From NCBI GenBank assembly GCA_018432235.1, contig JAHDLO010000016.1, forward strand, positions 1 through 64,000: a stretch of 64,000 bases of DNA, written 5' to 3'. The DNA comes from Clostridiaceae bacterium. GTDB taxonomy: Bacteria > Bacillota > Clostridia > Peptostreptococcales > Natronincolaceae. Shown here piece by piece: positions 16,329 through 24,623 of the stretch (position 1 is the first letter of the stretch; each line of letters begins with the position of its first letter). The notes under the pieces were generated by a model that saw only the letters and a program-made list of their open reading frames with translations, made no database searches and was not told the origin of the DNA. The translations under genes were made by a program, and so were the position numbers.

Positions 16329-18062
16329 CTATACACTCCATCCCATGCTTTCCTGTTGAATATGCCACAGCTTTGCGTACAGTCCCTTTTTTAAAAGCAG
16401 CTCTTCATGTGTACCCTCCTCGAAAAGCTCTCCCTCCTGCAATACAATTATCTTGTTAGCTCCTGCAACAGTTCTTAGCCTGTGGGCAATCACAATAACA
16501 GTTCTTCCCTTAATCAGTGCAGAAATCGCCTCTTGGATTAACACCTCGTTCTCAGGGTCTATAGAAGCTGTGGCTTCATCTAAAAGCACAATTGGCGCAT
16601 CCTTAAGGATTGCTCTGGCGATAGAAATTCTCTGGCGTTCTCCACCTGATAGGGTGCAGCCATTTTCACCGATAAGGGTTTCATAGCCCTTTTCCATTTT
16701 ATTGATAAACTCATCGCATCGAGCAATTTTTGCAGCGGTACGTACCTCCTCGTCTGTTGCTCCCTGCTTTCCTATACGAATATTATTTATAACGGTGTCA
16801 TTAAAGAGAACGACGTCTTGAAATACAAAGCTCATATATTTCATCAATGCTTCCGGGTCAATATCTCGAATATTCTTATCACCAACTAAAATCTCACCCT
16901 TGTTGACATCCCAAAACCGTGAAATAAGCCGTGTCACAGTGCTTTTACCTGAGCCTGAGGGACCTACCAATGCAGTCACCGAATTCTGACGCAGGCTAAT
17001 GCTCAGATTCTTTATAACGTCTTCATCATTGTAGGCAAAGGTAACATCCTTAAACTCAATATTGCAGTTGGGCAAAGCTATGTCTGTCACTCCCTCCATG
17101 ACTGGCTCCTCCCTCAGCTGCTGCATGCGCTTTGTAGAAGTAAACAGATACATGACCTCCGCCAGCATAGTCAAAATCGCCAGCACTGGGGCATATATAC
17201 GGGTGCTTATCATGGTAAAGGTCAGGAATTTAATGACGTCAAGCTTTCCTGCTGTCAGAAGATTAACCCCAATAAGAATAACCACGCCAATACCCACCTG
17301 TAGAACGATCGAGGAAAGGGTGACAAAGCTTCCGGCTATCGCCTCAAAGGCTACAGCCTCCTTCATCATTTGCTTGAGGGCTGCCTTGAGGGCTGCGGAC
17401 TTTTCTCCCGATAAACCAAAGGCCTTTACCACCTTAATGCCATCGAGATATTCCTGGATTTGCTTAGAAACATTTAGCTTTGCCCTAACATGACGTTCAC
17501 CATATTTTTTCTGTATCCTTCTTGAAAGATAAATTACGCCAATTGAAATTGGAAGAACGAAAAGTAAAGCCAGCGTCATCCGCCAGTCATAAATTGCCAG
17601 CAGAACCGACACAATTAGAATTGAGATTGTGTTTGCTGCAATCTGGGGAACTGCATGACTCATGATTTGCTCTATTGTGGCGCAGTCACCCATGATATTT
17701 GTGGTCAATTCTGATAAATCCTTACGGTTAAAGAAGGAAAGCGGCAGCTTACGCATGTGCTCAGCAACCTCAACACGAATATTGGTGCTTTCCTTATATG
17801 CAGTCGTATAGGTTTTATCATACTCAACACTGTAGACAATAAAGTAAAGCGCTGCAGCCAGAAGGCCAAATACAAGAAGCACCCATAGTCTACCGGTATC
17901 CAATGGTGTTCCCATGGTTAACGGCGCAATAATGGTCTGCATGGCCTGCATAATCACCATGAAGGGTAAAAATAAAATGATATTTGCTAGAACACAAACA
18001 AAAATTGCCCGTTTTAAATCTTTTTCACCCTTATCCGATAAGTGTAATAGCTTTTTAAGCAT
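16329..18062 (-). CDS. ABC transporter, fused membrane and ATPase domains (second half of a heterodimer)
   Basis: A 577-residue half-transporter. Six membrane segments lie in residues 20-300, then an ATPase domain with Walker A GPSGSGKST, Q-loop VFQD, signature LSGGERQR, Walker B VLLDEAT with the catalytic Glu, D-loop SIDPENE and H-loop IAHRL. It overlaps the upstream half-transporter gene by 8 bases and pairs with it. The fold is that of type IV exporters; similar TetR-linked pairs export drugs or lipids, and some of this fold (YbtPQ type) import siderophores. Substrate unknown. Confidence 0.9.
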   Translation of the reverse strand: MLKKLLHLSDKGEKDLKRAIFVCVLANIILFLPFMVIMQAMQTIIAPLTMGTPLDTGRLWVLLVFGLLAAALYFIVYSVEYDKTYTTAYKESTNIRVEVAEHMRKLPLSFFNRKDLSELTTNIMGDCATIEQIMSHAVPQIAANTISILIVSVLLAIYDWRMTLALLFVLPISIGVIYLSRRIQKKYGERHVRAKLNVSKQIQEYLDGIKVVKAFGLSGEKSAALKAALKQMMKEAVAFEAIAGSFVTLSSIVLQVGIGVVILIGVNLLTAGKLDVIKFLTFTMISTRIYAPVLAILTMLAEVMYLFTSTKRMQQLREEPVMEGVTDIALPNCNIEFKDVTFAYNDEDVIKNLSISLRQNSVTALVGPSGSGKSTVTRLISRFWDVNKGEILVGDKNIRDIDPEALMKYMSFVFQDVVLFNDTVINNIRIGKQGATDEEVRTAAKIARCDEFINKMEKGYETLIGENGCTLSGGERQRISIARAILKDAPIVLLDEATASIDPENEVLIQEAISALIKGRTVIVIAHRLRTVAGANKIIVLQEGELFEEGTHEELLLKKGLYAKLWHIQQESMGWSV

Positions 18063-19881
18063 TGTTTGCCACCTGCCCTTCTGTAATCCGCCAGCTCATG
18101 GCTGCTGTATACTGTTGCCACATATGGCTATATCGTCCACCGGAGCCTACAAGGACATCATGTTTGCCCTCCTCTACAAGCCTGCCTTCATCGATCACCA
18201 GAATCTTGTCGGCGCCTCTTACCGTCGACAGTCTATGGGCAATGATAATAACCGTTTTATTCTTCATTAGCTGTTCAAAGGCCAGCTGAATCTTATGTTC
18301 GTTTTCAGGATCAGCAAAGGCCGTAGCTTCATCCAGCACAATGATAGGGGCGTCTTTGAGGATTGCCCTAGCGATGATGATACGCTGCTTCTCGCCACCG
18401 GACAAATGGATATTATTCGTTCCAATCACAGTATCATAGCCCATAGGTAGTCTCTTAATAAACTCATGACACTGAGCGGCCTTAGCAGCAGCAATGACCT
18501 CCTCACGGCTTGCATCCTTATTGCCAATTTTGATATTATCAAGGATACTCTGCTGAAATAGGAAAATCTCCTGAAACACAAAGCTGACAATCTGCATAAG
18601 ATATTGGCTGGACATATGCCGTATATCCACTCCACCAATTTTTATGTCGCCAGAATTCACATCATAAAATCGAGGAATCAAATGGGCAATTGTACTTTTT
18701 CCTGAGCCTGAGGGCCCCACCAGAGCGGTGACCTCCCTTTGCCTTGCAGTAAAACTGACACCAGACAAAGCTTCCGATTCACCATAGGAAAAGCTGACAT
18801 TTTGAAAGACAATATCAAAGCTGTCTACTGTTTTAGGATTTTCAGCCTCAGGTAGAGGCTCCACACTAAAGACTCTGTCCATCCGCTGAATTCCGTCTGC
18901 GATCTGCTTGCCCTTTTGTGAGACATACATCAGCTTAAGAAATGGTGCCGTAATAGAAACCGAAAATATCAGATAAAAAAGCGCCGACATGGCAAATTGG
19001 GGATAATCAGTCACGCCACCTGAAAGCCATATGATAACAGGAACAAGAAAAATATAAATGTTGTTCAACACCACCAGAAACATCACGAATCCATTTTTAA
19101 ACGTCTTTGTGTAAGCTAGCGCAAAATCACCATAGGTCTTTATTGAATCATAAAATTTTCTGAAGGAGTATATGGTCTGGCTAAAGGCTTTCACAACCGA
19201 AATACCCCGTACATATTCGACTGAAGCATTGTTCATATCCTCAAGAGAATCCTGATAGATTTTTATAAATTTCATTGCGTTTTTACCGGTGTAAATGCTT
19301 TGAAGAATATACAGCACGATAATCGGCACAAGTGTCGCCAGCCCCAGACGCCATTCAAAGACAAATAAAATGATTAATATAACTATTGGGGTGGCAAAGG
19401 AGCCAACAATATCCGGTAGCTGATGGGCAATAAAGCCCTCGATTTTCTCAATGTTTTCATCCACAACCTTCCGTATTTTTCCAGTAGAGTTTTCTGTGTG
19501 GAAGCCCATTGGCAGGCTAGCCAGATGATTCGCAAACTTAAGCTTCAAATGATATAACGTCTTGAAGGCTGCTAGGTGAGAGCACATTAAAGCTAAAAAA
19601 TTTAATAGTATTGCACCGATGGCTGCTCCTCCTGCAATCCAGCCGAGACGTATCATGTAGCTGCCTTCAAGTCCATTGGGATTGCTCATATTGACTGCCA
19701 GATGACTAATAATATAATAAATTGCGATGAAGGGAACAAAGGAAACTGCAACACTCATTATAGCAAGTATGCAGGAAGCTAAGACCAGAGCCTTTTTAGT
19801 AAAGGCAATCTCCCACATACGCTTCATACCGTTAGATACTTTGTTTTCCCCTTCTGAATTTGCCATAATAGAACTGGACAT
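18055..19881 (-). CDS. ABC transporter, fused membrane and ATPase domains (first half of a heterodimer)
   Basis: A 608-residue half-transporter, partner of the next gene. Membrane domain in residues 30-320; ATPase domain with Walker A GPSGSGKST, signature LSGGEKQR, Walker B IVLDEAT, D-loop AFADPENE and H-loop IAHRL. Both halves of the dimer keep a catalytic Glu, so neither ATP site is obviously degenerate, unlike many heterodimeric exporters. Start ATG with AAAGGAGGAG. It lies 65 bases behind the TetR gene on the same strand and is likely in one operon with it. An inverted repeat GTTAG-N6-CTAAC (19907-19922) lies in that gap. Confidence 0.9.
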   Translation of the reverse strand: MSSSIMANSEGENKVSNGMKRMWEIAFTKKALVLASCILAIMSVAVSFVPFIAIYYIISHLAVNMSNPNGLEGSYMIRLGWIAGGAAIGAILLNFLALMCSHLAAFKTLYHLKLKFANHLASLPMGFHTENSTGKIRKVVDENIEKIEGFIAHQLPDIVGSFATPIVILIILFVFEWRLGLATLVPIIVLYILQSIYTGKNAMKFIKIYQDSLEDMNNASVEYVRGISVVKAFSQTIYSFRKFYDSIKTYGDFALAYTKTFKNGFVMFLVVLNNIYIFLVPVIIWLSGGVTDYPQFAMSALFYLIFSVSITAPFLKLMYVSQKGKQIADGIQRMDRVFSVEPLPEAENPKTVDSFDIVFQNVSFSYGESEALSGVSFTARQREVTALVGPSGSGKSTIAHLIPRFYDVNSGDIKIGGVDIRHMSSQYLMQIVSFVFQEIFLFQQSILDNIKIGNKDASREEVIAAAKAAQCHEFIKRLPMGYDTVIGTNNIHLSGGEKQRIIIARAILKDAPIIVLDEATAFADPENEHKIQLAFEQLMKNKTVIIIAHRLSTVRGADKILVIDEGRLVEEGKHDVLVGSGGRYSHMWQQYTAAMSWRITEGQVANNA

Positions 19882-19946
19882 AAAACTCCTCCTTTAAAAT
19901 AATTAAGTTAGAATTAACTAACATTTTTTTTAAAAAATAGCCTAAG

Positions 19947-20579
19947 CTATTCTTCATTACCACTAAAGAGCTCATCAAAAACACTCTTCCATCCACCGGT
20001 GTAAAAAGCCGCTAAAAAATCAAGATGCTTAATCGCCTCTTCATAGGTCATATTGTGGCGAACGGGCTCCAGCACCGTATTAATATAGCTTTCTGACACT
20101 ATGTGCAGGACGTCGGGGCTTAGCTTAACCCTTATTCCCTTTTGCCTTGCTAATTTCTCTAAATAGTCAAGGGTAAGGGCCACCTCGTGATCTACTATGG
20201 CATGTATAAAGCCTGCTTTTGAAGAACCTTCGGAACAAACAACCAAAAGTCTGAATATATCAAAGCTGTCATAAATAATTCTGTATATCCGATGAAGCTC
20301 GATAATCGTGTGTTGTTTTGTGATTTCCGTAACAATGTGGTCCTTGTTGTAATAGTACCCACTCAACTCTGTAAATAAATCATCCACCTGCTTGCAGACC
20401 GGAGCTACAATCGCTTCAAACAATGCGTTCTTATCTTTAAAATAGGTATATATTGCACCTGTCGTCACGCCTGCTGCAGCGGCAATGTTTCTAAGTGACG
20501 CACCTTGAAAGCCATTTTGCAAAAATTCCTGTTTGCCAAAATGAAGAATTTTTTCCTGCGTATTCAATTCACTGGTCAT
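19947..20579 (-). CDS. TetR family regulator of the ABC transporter operon
   Basis: A 210-residue TetR repressor: N-terminal helix-turn-helix at about 10-55 (ILHFGKQEFLQNGFQGASLRNIAAAAGVTTGAIYTYF by region), followed by an all-helical ligand domain. It is the first gene of the operon with the two ABC halves. Two adjacent 13-bp palindromes in its promoter are the expected operator, so it probably represses itself and the transporter until a transported compound binds. Ligand unknown. Confidence 0.92.
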   Translation of the reverse strand: MTSELNTQEKILHFGKQEFLQNGFQGASLRNIAAAAGVTTGAIYTYFKDKNALFEAIVAPVCKQVDDLFTELSGYYYNKDHIVTEITKQHTIIELHRIYRIIYDSFDIFRLLVVCSEGSSKAGFIHAIVDHEVALTLDYLEKLARQKGIRVKLSPDVLHIVSESYINTVLEPVRHNMTYEEAIKHLDFLAAFYTGGWKSVFDELFSGNEE

Positions 20580-20602
20580 AGTTCACCTCTTCTTCTTTGC
20601 AC

Positions 20603-20628
20603 ATAACAGTGTTATATAACAATGTTAT
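20603..20628. promoter_or_regulatory. Two adjacent 13-bp palindromes, TetR operator
   Basis: ATAACAGTGTTAT (20603-20615) and ATAACAATGTTAT (20616-20628) abut exactly; each is a perfect ATAACA/TGTTAT palindrome around one base. They overlap the -10 box and start site of the tetR promoter, the right place for repression. Confidence 0.8.
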
Positions 20629-20655
20629 TTTATAAAACTTCTCTCGATATGTCAA
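20627..20655 (-). promoter_or_regulatory. Near-consensus sigma-A promoter of the tetR-ABC operon
   Basis: On the minus strand TTGACA (20650-20655), 17 bases, TAAAAT (20627-20632). The -35 is perfect and the -10 has one mismatch. The operator palindromes cover the -10 and the region just downstream. Confidence 0.85.
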
Positions 20656-20847
20656 TAGGTAATGGAAAAATATGCATCGTTGTTTAGATTTTGATATGGA
20701 ATTAACATGTGGTTAAGTAATTACCCCTTTTAATATCAATAGTGTCACCTATAACTAAAAGGCATATCCATTATGTTTAATATGTATTTTTACTATGAAA
20801 CTAAGCATGATATTATTAAAGTAAAGTTATGAGAGGAGAATGTTACC

Positions 20848-21819
20848 ATGAAGCAAAAGGTTTTAATAACAGGTAAAATACCACCTATTGCCTATCAGAT
20901 GCTGGAGGAAAAGTTTGATGTCACGATGCACCAGGAGTTAACTCCATTATCTAAGGAGGAAATCATTAATTTAGTGGCGGATAAGGATGCTCTACTGCCT
21001 ATACTTTCAGATTCGATAGATGCACATGTAATAAATGCCGCTCCAGGCTTAAAGATAATCGCCAACTATGGGGCAGGCTTCAATAATATTGATGTCCCTC
21101 TGGCTACAACTAAGGGCATACCTGTAACCAATACCCCTGTTGTATCTACCAACGCTACTGCTGAGCTGACATTAGGCTTGATATTGTCTGTGGCCAGAAG
21201 AATAGTGGAGGGCGATAAAATAACCCGCGAGGGAAAATTCACCGGATGGGCGCCACTGTACCATTTAGGCTATGAGCTAACCGACAAGAGGCTGGGGATC
21301 ATAGGTATGGGGAATATTGGTAGGGCCGTTGCTAAAAGAGCCTTGGCCTTTGGAATGGAAATTGTATACTTTGACAAGTTTCCCTTGTCAGAGCAGCAGG
21401 AGCAGGAGCTAAACTGTCGCTTCATGCCACTAGAGGAGCTAATTCCTACCTCTGATTTTATTACATTACATGTCAATTATGACCCTTCTCTGCATCATCT
21501 TATAGGAAAAAAGGAGCTTGACAGCATGAAGAGCAGCGCCTATTTTATTAATGCTGCTAGGGGTCCCTTGATGGATGAAGCCGCCCTTTTAGAGGCCTTA
21601 AGGACTAAAGCCATTGCCGGTGCAGGACTGGACGTATATGAGTTTGAGCCTAAAATAACAGCTGGTCTGGAGAAGCTGGACAATGTGGTATTAACTCCCC
21701 ATATCGGAAATGCCACAGTGGAGGCTAGAGGTGAAATGTCTAAGATAGCAGCGCAAAACATTATAGAGGTGCTGGAGGGCAGAGAGCCGATATCCTGTGT
21801 AAATCCTTCATATAAATAG
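20848..21819 (+). CDS. D-2-hydroxyacid dehydrogenase (glyoxylate/hydroxypyruvate reductase type)
   Basis: A 323-residue NAD(P)-dependent dehydrogenase of the D-isomer family. Dinucleotide-binding GMGNIG near residue 152; catalytic Arg in NAARG, Glu in DVYEFEP and His in LTPHIGNAT. The N-terminal GKIPPIAYQMLEEKFDV and the ANYGAGFNNID motif resemble glyoxylate/hydroxypyruvate reductases more than phosphoglycerate dehydrogenases; the exact 2-keto acid is not decided by sequence. Start ATG with GAGAGGAGA. Single gene, diverging from tetR. Confidence 0.9.
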   Translation: MKQKVLITGKIPPIAYQMLEEKFDVTMHQELTPLSKEEIINLVADKDALLPILSDSIDAHVINAAPGLKIIANYGAGFNNIDVPLATTKGIPVTNTPVVSTNATAELTLGLILSVARRIVEGDKITREGKFTGWAPLYHLGYELTDKRLGIIGMGNIGRAVAKRALAFGMEIVYFDKFPLSEQQEQELNCRFMPLEELIPTSDFITLHVNYDPSLHHLIGKKELDSMKSSAYFINAARGPLMDEAALLEALRTKAIAGAGLDVYEFEPKITAGLEKLDNVVLTPHIGNATVEARGEMSKIAAQNIIEVLEGREPISCVNPSYK

Positions 21820-21942
21820 ATTGCATCCTATTTCATTAAATAGCCCCAATGGCTAAATTTAACCGTGAAGAGGTATTCATGTTTTTAAAAGTCAAGGCAT
21901 TGATGCAATTATCTCATAGTCGTTGCCAAAAAGACTGCTAAA

Positions 21943-21974
21943 AAAAAGTAGGCCAATCATACGGTCTACTTTTT
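21943..21974. terminator. Bidirectional terminator between convergent genes
   Basis: AAAAAGTAG (21943-21951) and CTACTTTTT (21966-21974) make a stem with A and T runs on both sides. It serves the hydroxyacid dehydrogenase on the plus strand and the GIY-YIG gene on the minus strand. Confidence 0.88.
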
Positions 21975-21994
21975 GCTTATCCTAATATATGACC

Positions 21995-23008
21995 TTATGC
22001 CAAGCTCCTGAGACTATCGATAAAATCAGCTCCAGCATCTGGATTTTGCTGCAAGTATAGTATTGCTTTCCCTTCTGTATCCTTCAGCTCTGAAGCAATA
22101 ATATTTTTAAAATCCAAAGCCCTCTTCTCCTCCAGAGGAGGCATCAGCTTTGCCTTTTCCCTGGCCTTTTCAATAAAGATTGCCAGTTCTCCTGTACTGA
22201 TGGTATCCGCCTTCATTTTTAATATCAGCCTGTTGCTATTAATAAAAAATAGCTTATAGCCACCATCTACCCTTTCCCCCATCAACAGCTCACCACTATA
22301 GCCATCCTCCTGAGGGTCCATTGGGCTTCTATGGGCATAGCCTATTAATGCACTAAGCTCCTTAAAGTATTGCGCTCTTTCAAATTGCTGACCTATAGCC
22401 GCTTCTCTCATTCGTGACTCCAGCAGCTTAAGAAAGCTGTGTAGCTCAGGCGCATCGGTCAGTATAAGCTTTAAGGACCTGTAGCTTTCGTAATGGGCTT
22501 CGGCCTTCATTTGCTGCTTGAGGATACTATAGCTAAAATTATAGGCTTCCTTTTCCTTCGTTATCGGCAAAATTCCCTGAAGACCGTCTATTAGCCTTGT
22601 CAGCATCCCCTTGCTGCGAAAGGGTCCAAGGGTATTCGCTTCCTTTTCTTTGGTTATTGCAATAATAGGCTCCTGAGGATTCTGATTGAGCTTTAGATAA
22701 ACATATCTGCTATCGTTTTTATACTGAGAATTATATAGGGGCTTTAGCTTTTTTATAAGGGCACATTCCAGTAATTGTGCTTCTATGTGGGTATCTGTAA
22801 CTATAAAGTCTATGTCCTTAATATGAAAAACCAGTCGCTTTATCTTGCTCCATTCATGCTGTGCGCTGAAATAGGATTTAACCCTGGCATTTAGATTTTT
22901 ACTCTTGCCAACATATATAATATTGTTATCCGAATCCTTCATTTTATATATTCCCGGCAATTGGGGAATGCCCTTTATTTTTTCTGATAAATTCTGAGGT
23001 ACTGCCAT
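21995..23008 (-). CDS. UvrC-like GIY-YIG protein without the C-terminal nuclease half
   Basis: About 337 residues. N-terminal GIY-YIG nuclease domain (PGIYKMKDSDNNIIYVGKSKNL then NARVKSYF, with the metal-binding Glu in THIEAQLLE), and a UvrB-interaction-like UVR motif around MREAAIGQQFERAQYFKELSALI. The RNase H-like endonuclease and helix-hairpin-helix parts of UvrC are absent. This layout recalls Cho, the UvrC homologue that makes 3' incisions, and a role in nucleotide excision repair is a fair guess. The start is ATG 23008 (MAVPQNL) with AGGTGA; a TTG five codons upstream is less likely. It is followed and preceded by genes on the same strand, but no functional link to the membrane pair upstream is evident. 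Confidence 0.85.
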   Translation of the reverse strand: MAVPQNLSEKIKGIPQLPGIYKMKDSDNNIIYVGKSKNLNARVKSYFSAQHEWSKIKRLVFHIKDIDFIVTDTHIEAQLLECALIKKLKPLYNSQYKNDSRYVYLKLNQNPQEPIIAITKEKEANTLGPFRSKGMLTRLIDGLQGILPITKEKEAYNFSYSILKQQMKAEAHYESYRSLKLILTDAPELHSFLKLLESRMREAAIGQQFERAQYFKELSALIGYAHRSPMDPQEDGYSGELLMGERVDGGYKLFFINSNRLILKMKADTISTGELAIFIEKAREKAKLMPPLEEKRALDFKNIIASELKDTEGKAILYLQQNPDAGADFIDSLRSLA

Positions 23009-23041
23009 ACCATCACCTGCCAACAGCTTTTTTTCATATTC

Positions 23042-23512
23042 TTATGCCTGCTCACGGGCAGGTATCAGCTCCTCATTCTCATTTAAGGAGATATGTCTTG
23101 AAACCGCGTAGGTCAACAGTAATGCCGCCACCAAACGAGCCACAAAGATGATGATACCGTTGCCTCCCGCTGCCACCAGCAATAAAGTGTCCTCAAATAC
23201 CGCATGACAGGCCAGCAAAAAGAGTGTAATCAAAAAAAGATCTCTTTTTGTTAGATTCCCTTCATTAGCCGTCTGAATTATAACCCCAGCACCATAGGAG
23301 AGGCCGAATATAATTCCCACCAGCAGAGGTAAAACGGAGCTATCCGAGGTCTTAAACATCCTAGCTAAAAAATTAAAGGGCTTTGTAATCCGGTCCAGTA
23401 TCTTATAGTCCTTTAATATCTGGAGTGTAATCATAATGGGCATAATGATTTTTATGATGCCTATTATTGAATTAATGCTGCCGATAGTGGCTTCCTTTAA
23501 TATTGCCATCAT
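23042..23512 (-). CDS. Nucleoside-recognition (GATE) domain membrane protein, second of a pair
   Basis: A 156-residue membrane protein with about four hydrophobic segments and GATE-domain features (GIIKIIMPIMITLQILKDY at the start, PLLVGIIFGLSYGAGVI near 60-80). It overlaps the upstream gene by 4 bases (ATGA) and each protein carries one GATE half, like SpmA/SpmB of spore formers, although these are shorter and may be a different pair. GATE proteins are linked to transport of nucleosides or ions; substrate unknown. Confidence 0.75.
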   Translation of the reverse strand: MMAILKEATIGSINSIIGIIKIIMPIMITLQILKDYKILDRITKPFNFLARMFKTSDSSVLPLLVGIIFGLSYGAGVIIQTANEGNLTKRDLFLITLFLLACHAVFEDTLLLVAAGGNGIIIFVARLVAALLLTYAVSRHISLNENEELIPAREQA

Positions 23513-23934
23513 ACCAATCCACCCAGCCTTCCCATAATAATTCCTGAAGCCAGTGCCAGACCTAGCCTGATTAGGACTACCTTTACCGAGCTGACCCCCA
23601 GCTTTTTTGTCACTGCCGTTTCAACAAAAAGCGAGTGGGAAAAGGACAGCATTAGCGCTATAGTAGTTATTTCCATGGGCGCCAAAGATACAGCTGTGAT
23701 GGCACCAACTGCTGCATACAGATTAAGTACATTTCCCAATACTAGTATTATGGCAGCCTCACCCGGCAGATTAAATATTGCCATTAGAGGACTGAATACA
23801 TAGGCAATCCAATCAATTACCGGTGTGTACTTCAAGATGGTGATTACAAAGTAAACCGGAACAATGACCTTTGCCAGCAGCCAGGTGGTCTCCAAGCCTT
23901 TTTTAAATCCTGTTTTAATTGATGCTACCAACAT
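23509..23934 (-). CDS. Nucleoside-recognition (GATE) domain membrane protein, first of a pair
   Basis: A 141-residue membrane protein with four or five hydrophobic segments (VIVPVYFVITILKYTPVIDW, AAIILVLGNVLNLYAAVGAI, ITTIALMLSFSHSLFVETAV by region). It pairs with the overlapping next gene. The FSHSLFVETAV stretch is comparable to the LLACHAVFEDTLLL of its partner, suggesting that the two are distant repeats of one fold. Start ATG with GAGGGG. Function unknown beyond the family. Confidence 0.75.
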   Translation of the reverse strand: MLVASIKTGFKKGLETTWLLAKVIVPVYFVITILKYTPVIDWIAYVFSPLMAIFNLPGEAAIILVLGNVLNLYAAVGAITAVSLAPMEITTIALMLSFSHSLFVETAVTKKLGVSSVKVVLIRLGLALASGIIMGRLGGLV

Positions 23935-23967
23935 AATTGCCCCTCCTGTCGCAAGATCGTGCTTATA

Positions 23968-24216
23968 TTAGCCCCTTAGTGCTTTGATTCTCTTCTCGAT
24001 ATATTTTAAATCATAGGTCTCAAAATCCTTCTTGCCGTTGATTATCATAGCCTTATGGTCAATCCTGTGCCTTAGGAGCATAAATTTCATTTTCTCCTCT
24101 TCATTCACCTCATACTTCTCATATTTCCATTGTCGTCCCTGCTGATAAATGATAAAGCTGTCATTCCCCTCCTCAAGGTCCCTTTGCAGCTCCTCTGCCA
24201 ATTCATGTAGTCTCAT
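23968..24216 (-). CDS. Small hypothetical protein, 82 residues
   Basis: Soluble, highly charged and predicted helical, beginning MRLHELAEELQRDLEEGNDS. I do not recognise a family. Start ATG with AGGAGGA at good spacing, 33 bases upstream of the GATE pair on the same strand, so probably the first gene of that small operon. It may be a cytoplasmic partner of the membrane pair; that is only position. Confidence 0.6.
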   Translation of the reverse strand: MRLHELAEELQRDLEEGNDSFIIYQQGRQWKYEKYEVNEEEKMKFMLLRHRIDHKAMIINGKKDFETYDLKYIEKRIKALRG

Positions 24217-24429
24217 GATATTCCTCCTAATATAGGTATTCTGCTATATGCTTTAAAATAATTATTTCCATCCTTCAATTTTATATCAAAATATATCTTT
24301 GAACAATACCTATAATCCTCAATTATATCAGTAATGTATACACGATACAACGCTTTCCGCACTAAAGTGATCGAGGCATTTAGCCCCCTCTGACTAATAC
24401 ATTTTCACAGAGTATTAAGGTTCAAATGA

Positions 24430-24455
24430 AAAACACCTGCGAAATTCGCAGGCGC
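24430..24455 (-). terminator. Terminator of the murQ-ptsI operon
   Basis: CCTGCGAA and TTCGCAGG (24436-24452) form a GC-rich palindrome; the minus strand continues TGTTTTTCATTT. It is about 170 bases beyond the ptsI stop. Confidence 0.75.
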
Positions 24456-24470
24456 TCTTCACTATTTTCT

Positions 24471-24512
24471 TATTCTCTATTCACTATTCTCTATTCTCTA
24501 TTCACTATTCTC
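24471..24512. repeat. Heptanucleotide tandem repeat
   Basis: Two perfect 21-bp copies of TATTCTCTATTCACTATTC plus TC, each made of three heptamers (TATTCTC, TATTCAC, TATTCTC). Flanks hold eroded heptamers (TTCACTATTTTCT before, TAATC after). A degenerate relative lies at 48315-48353. No coding or structure is implied. Confidence 0.85.
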
Positions 24513-24623
24513 TAATCATCAGTCATCTACAGACAATTTCGAGTTCTTTTAATAGGGTCATAGTATTCCTATCTCTTGACGCTGTTGTCCCTTAGGCTGA
24601 CACAAGGACGTATGCTTTATAGC

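Larger units (their letters stand above)
24217..24623. other. Intergenic region before the small operon and after ptsI
   Basis: No gene is seen. It holds the ptsI-side terminator (24430-24455), a heptanucleotide repeat (24471-24512) and an AT-rich stretch upstream of the 82-residue gene that should contain its promoter, none of which I can pin to good -35/-10 boxes. 24520-24623 shows nothing recognisable. Confidence 0.5.

Noticed and set aside
17062..17493. 143-codon plus-strand open frame inside the ABC transporter gene
   Set aside because: Shadow of the membrane domain on the other strand; composition is that of an antisense frame.
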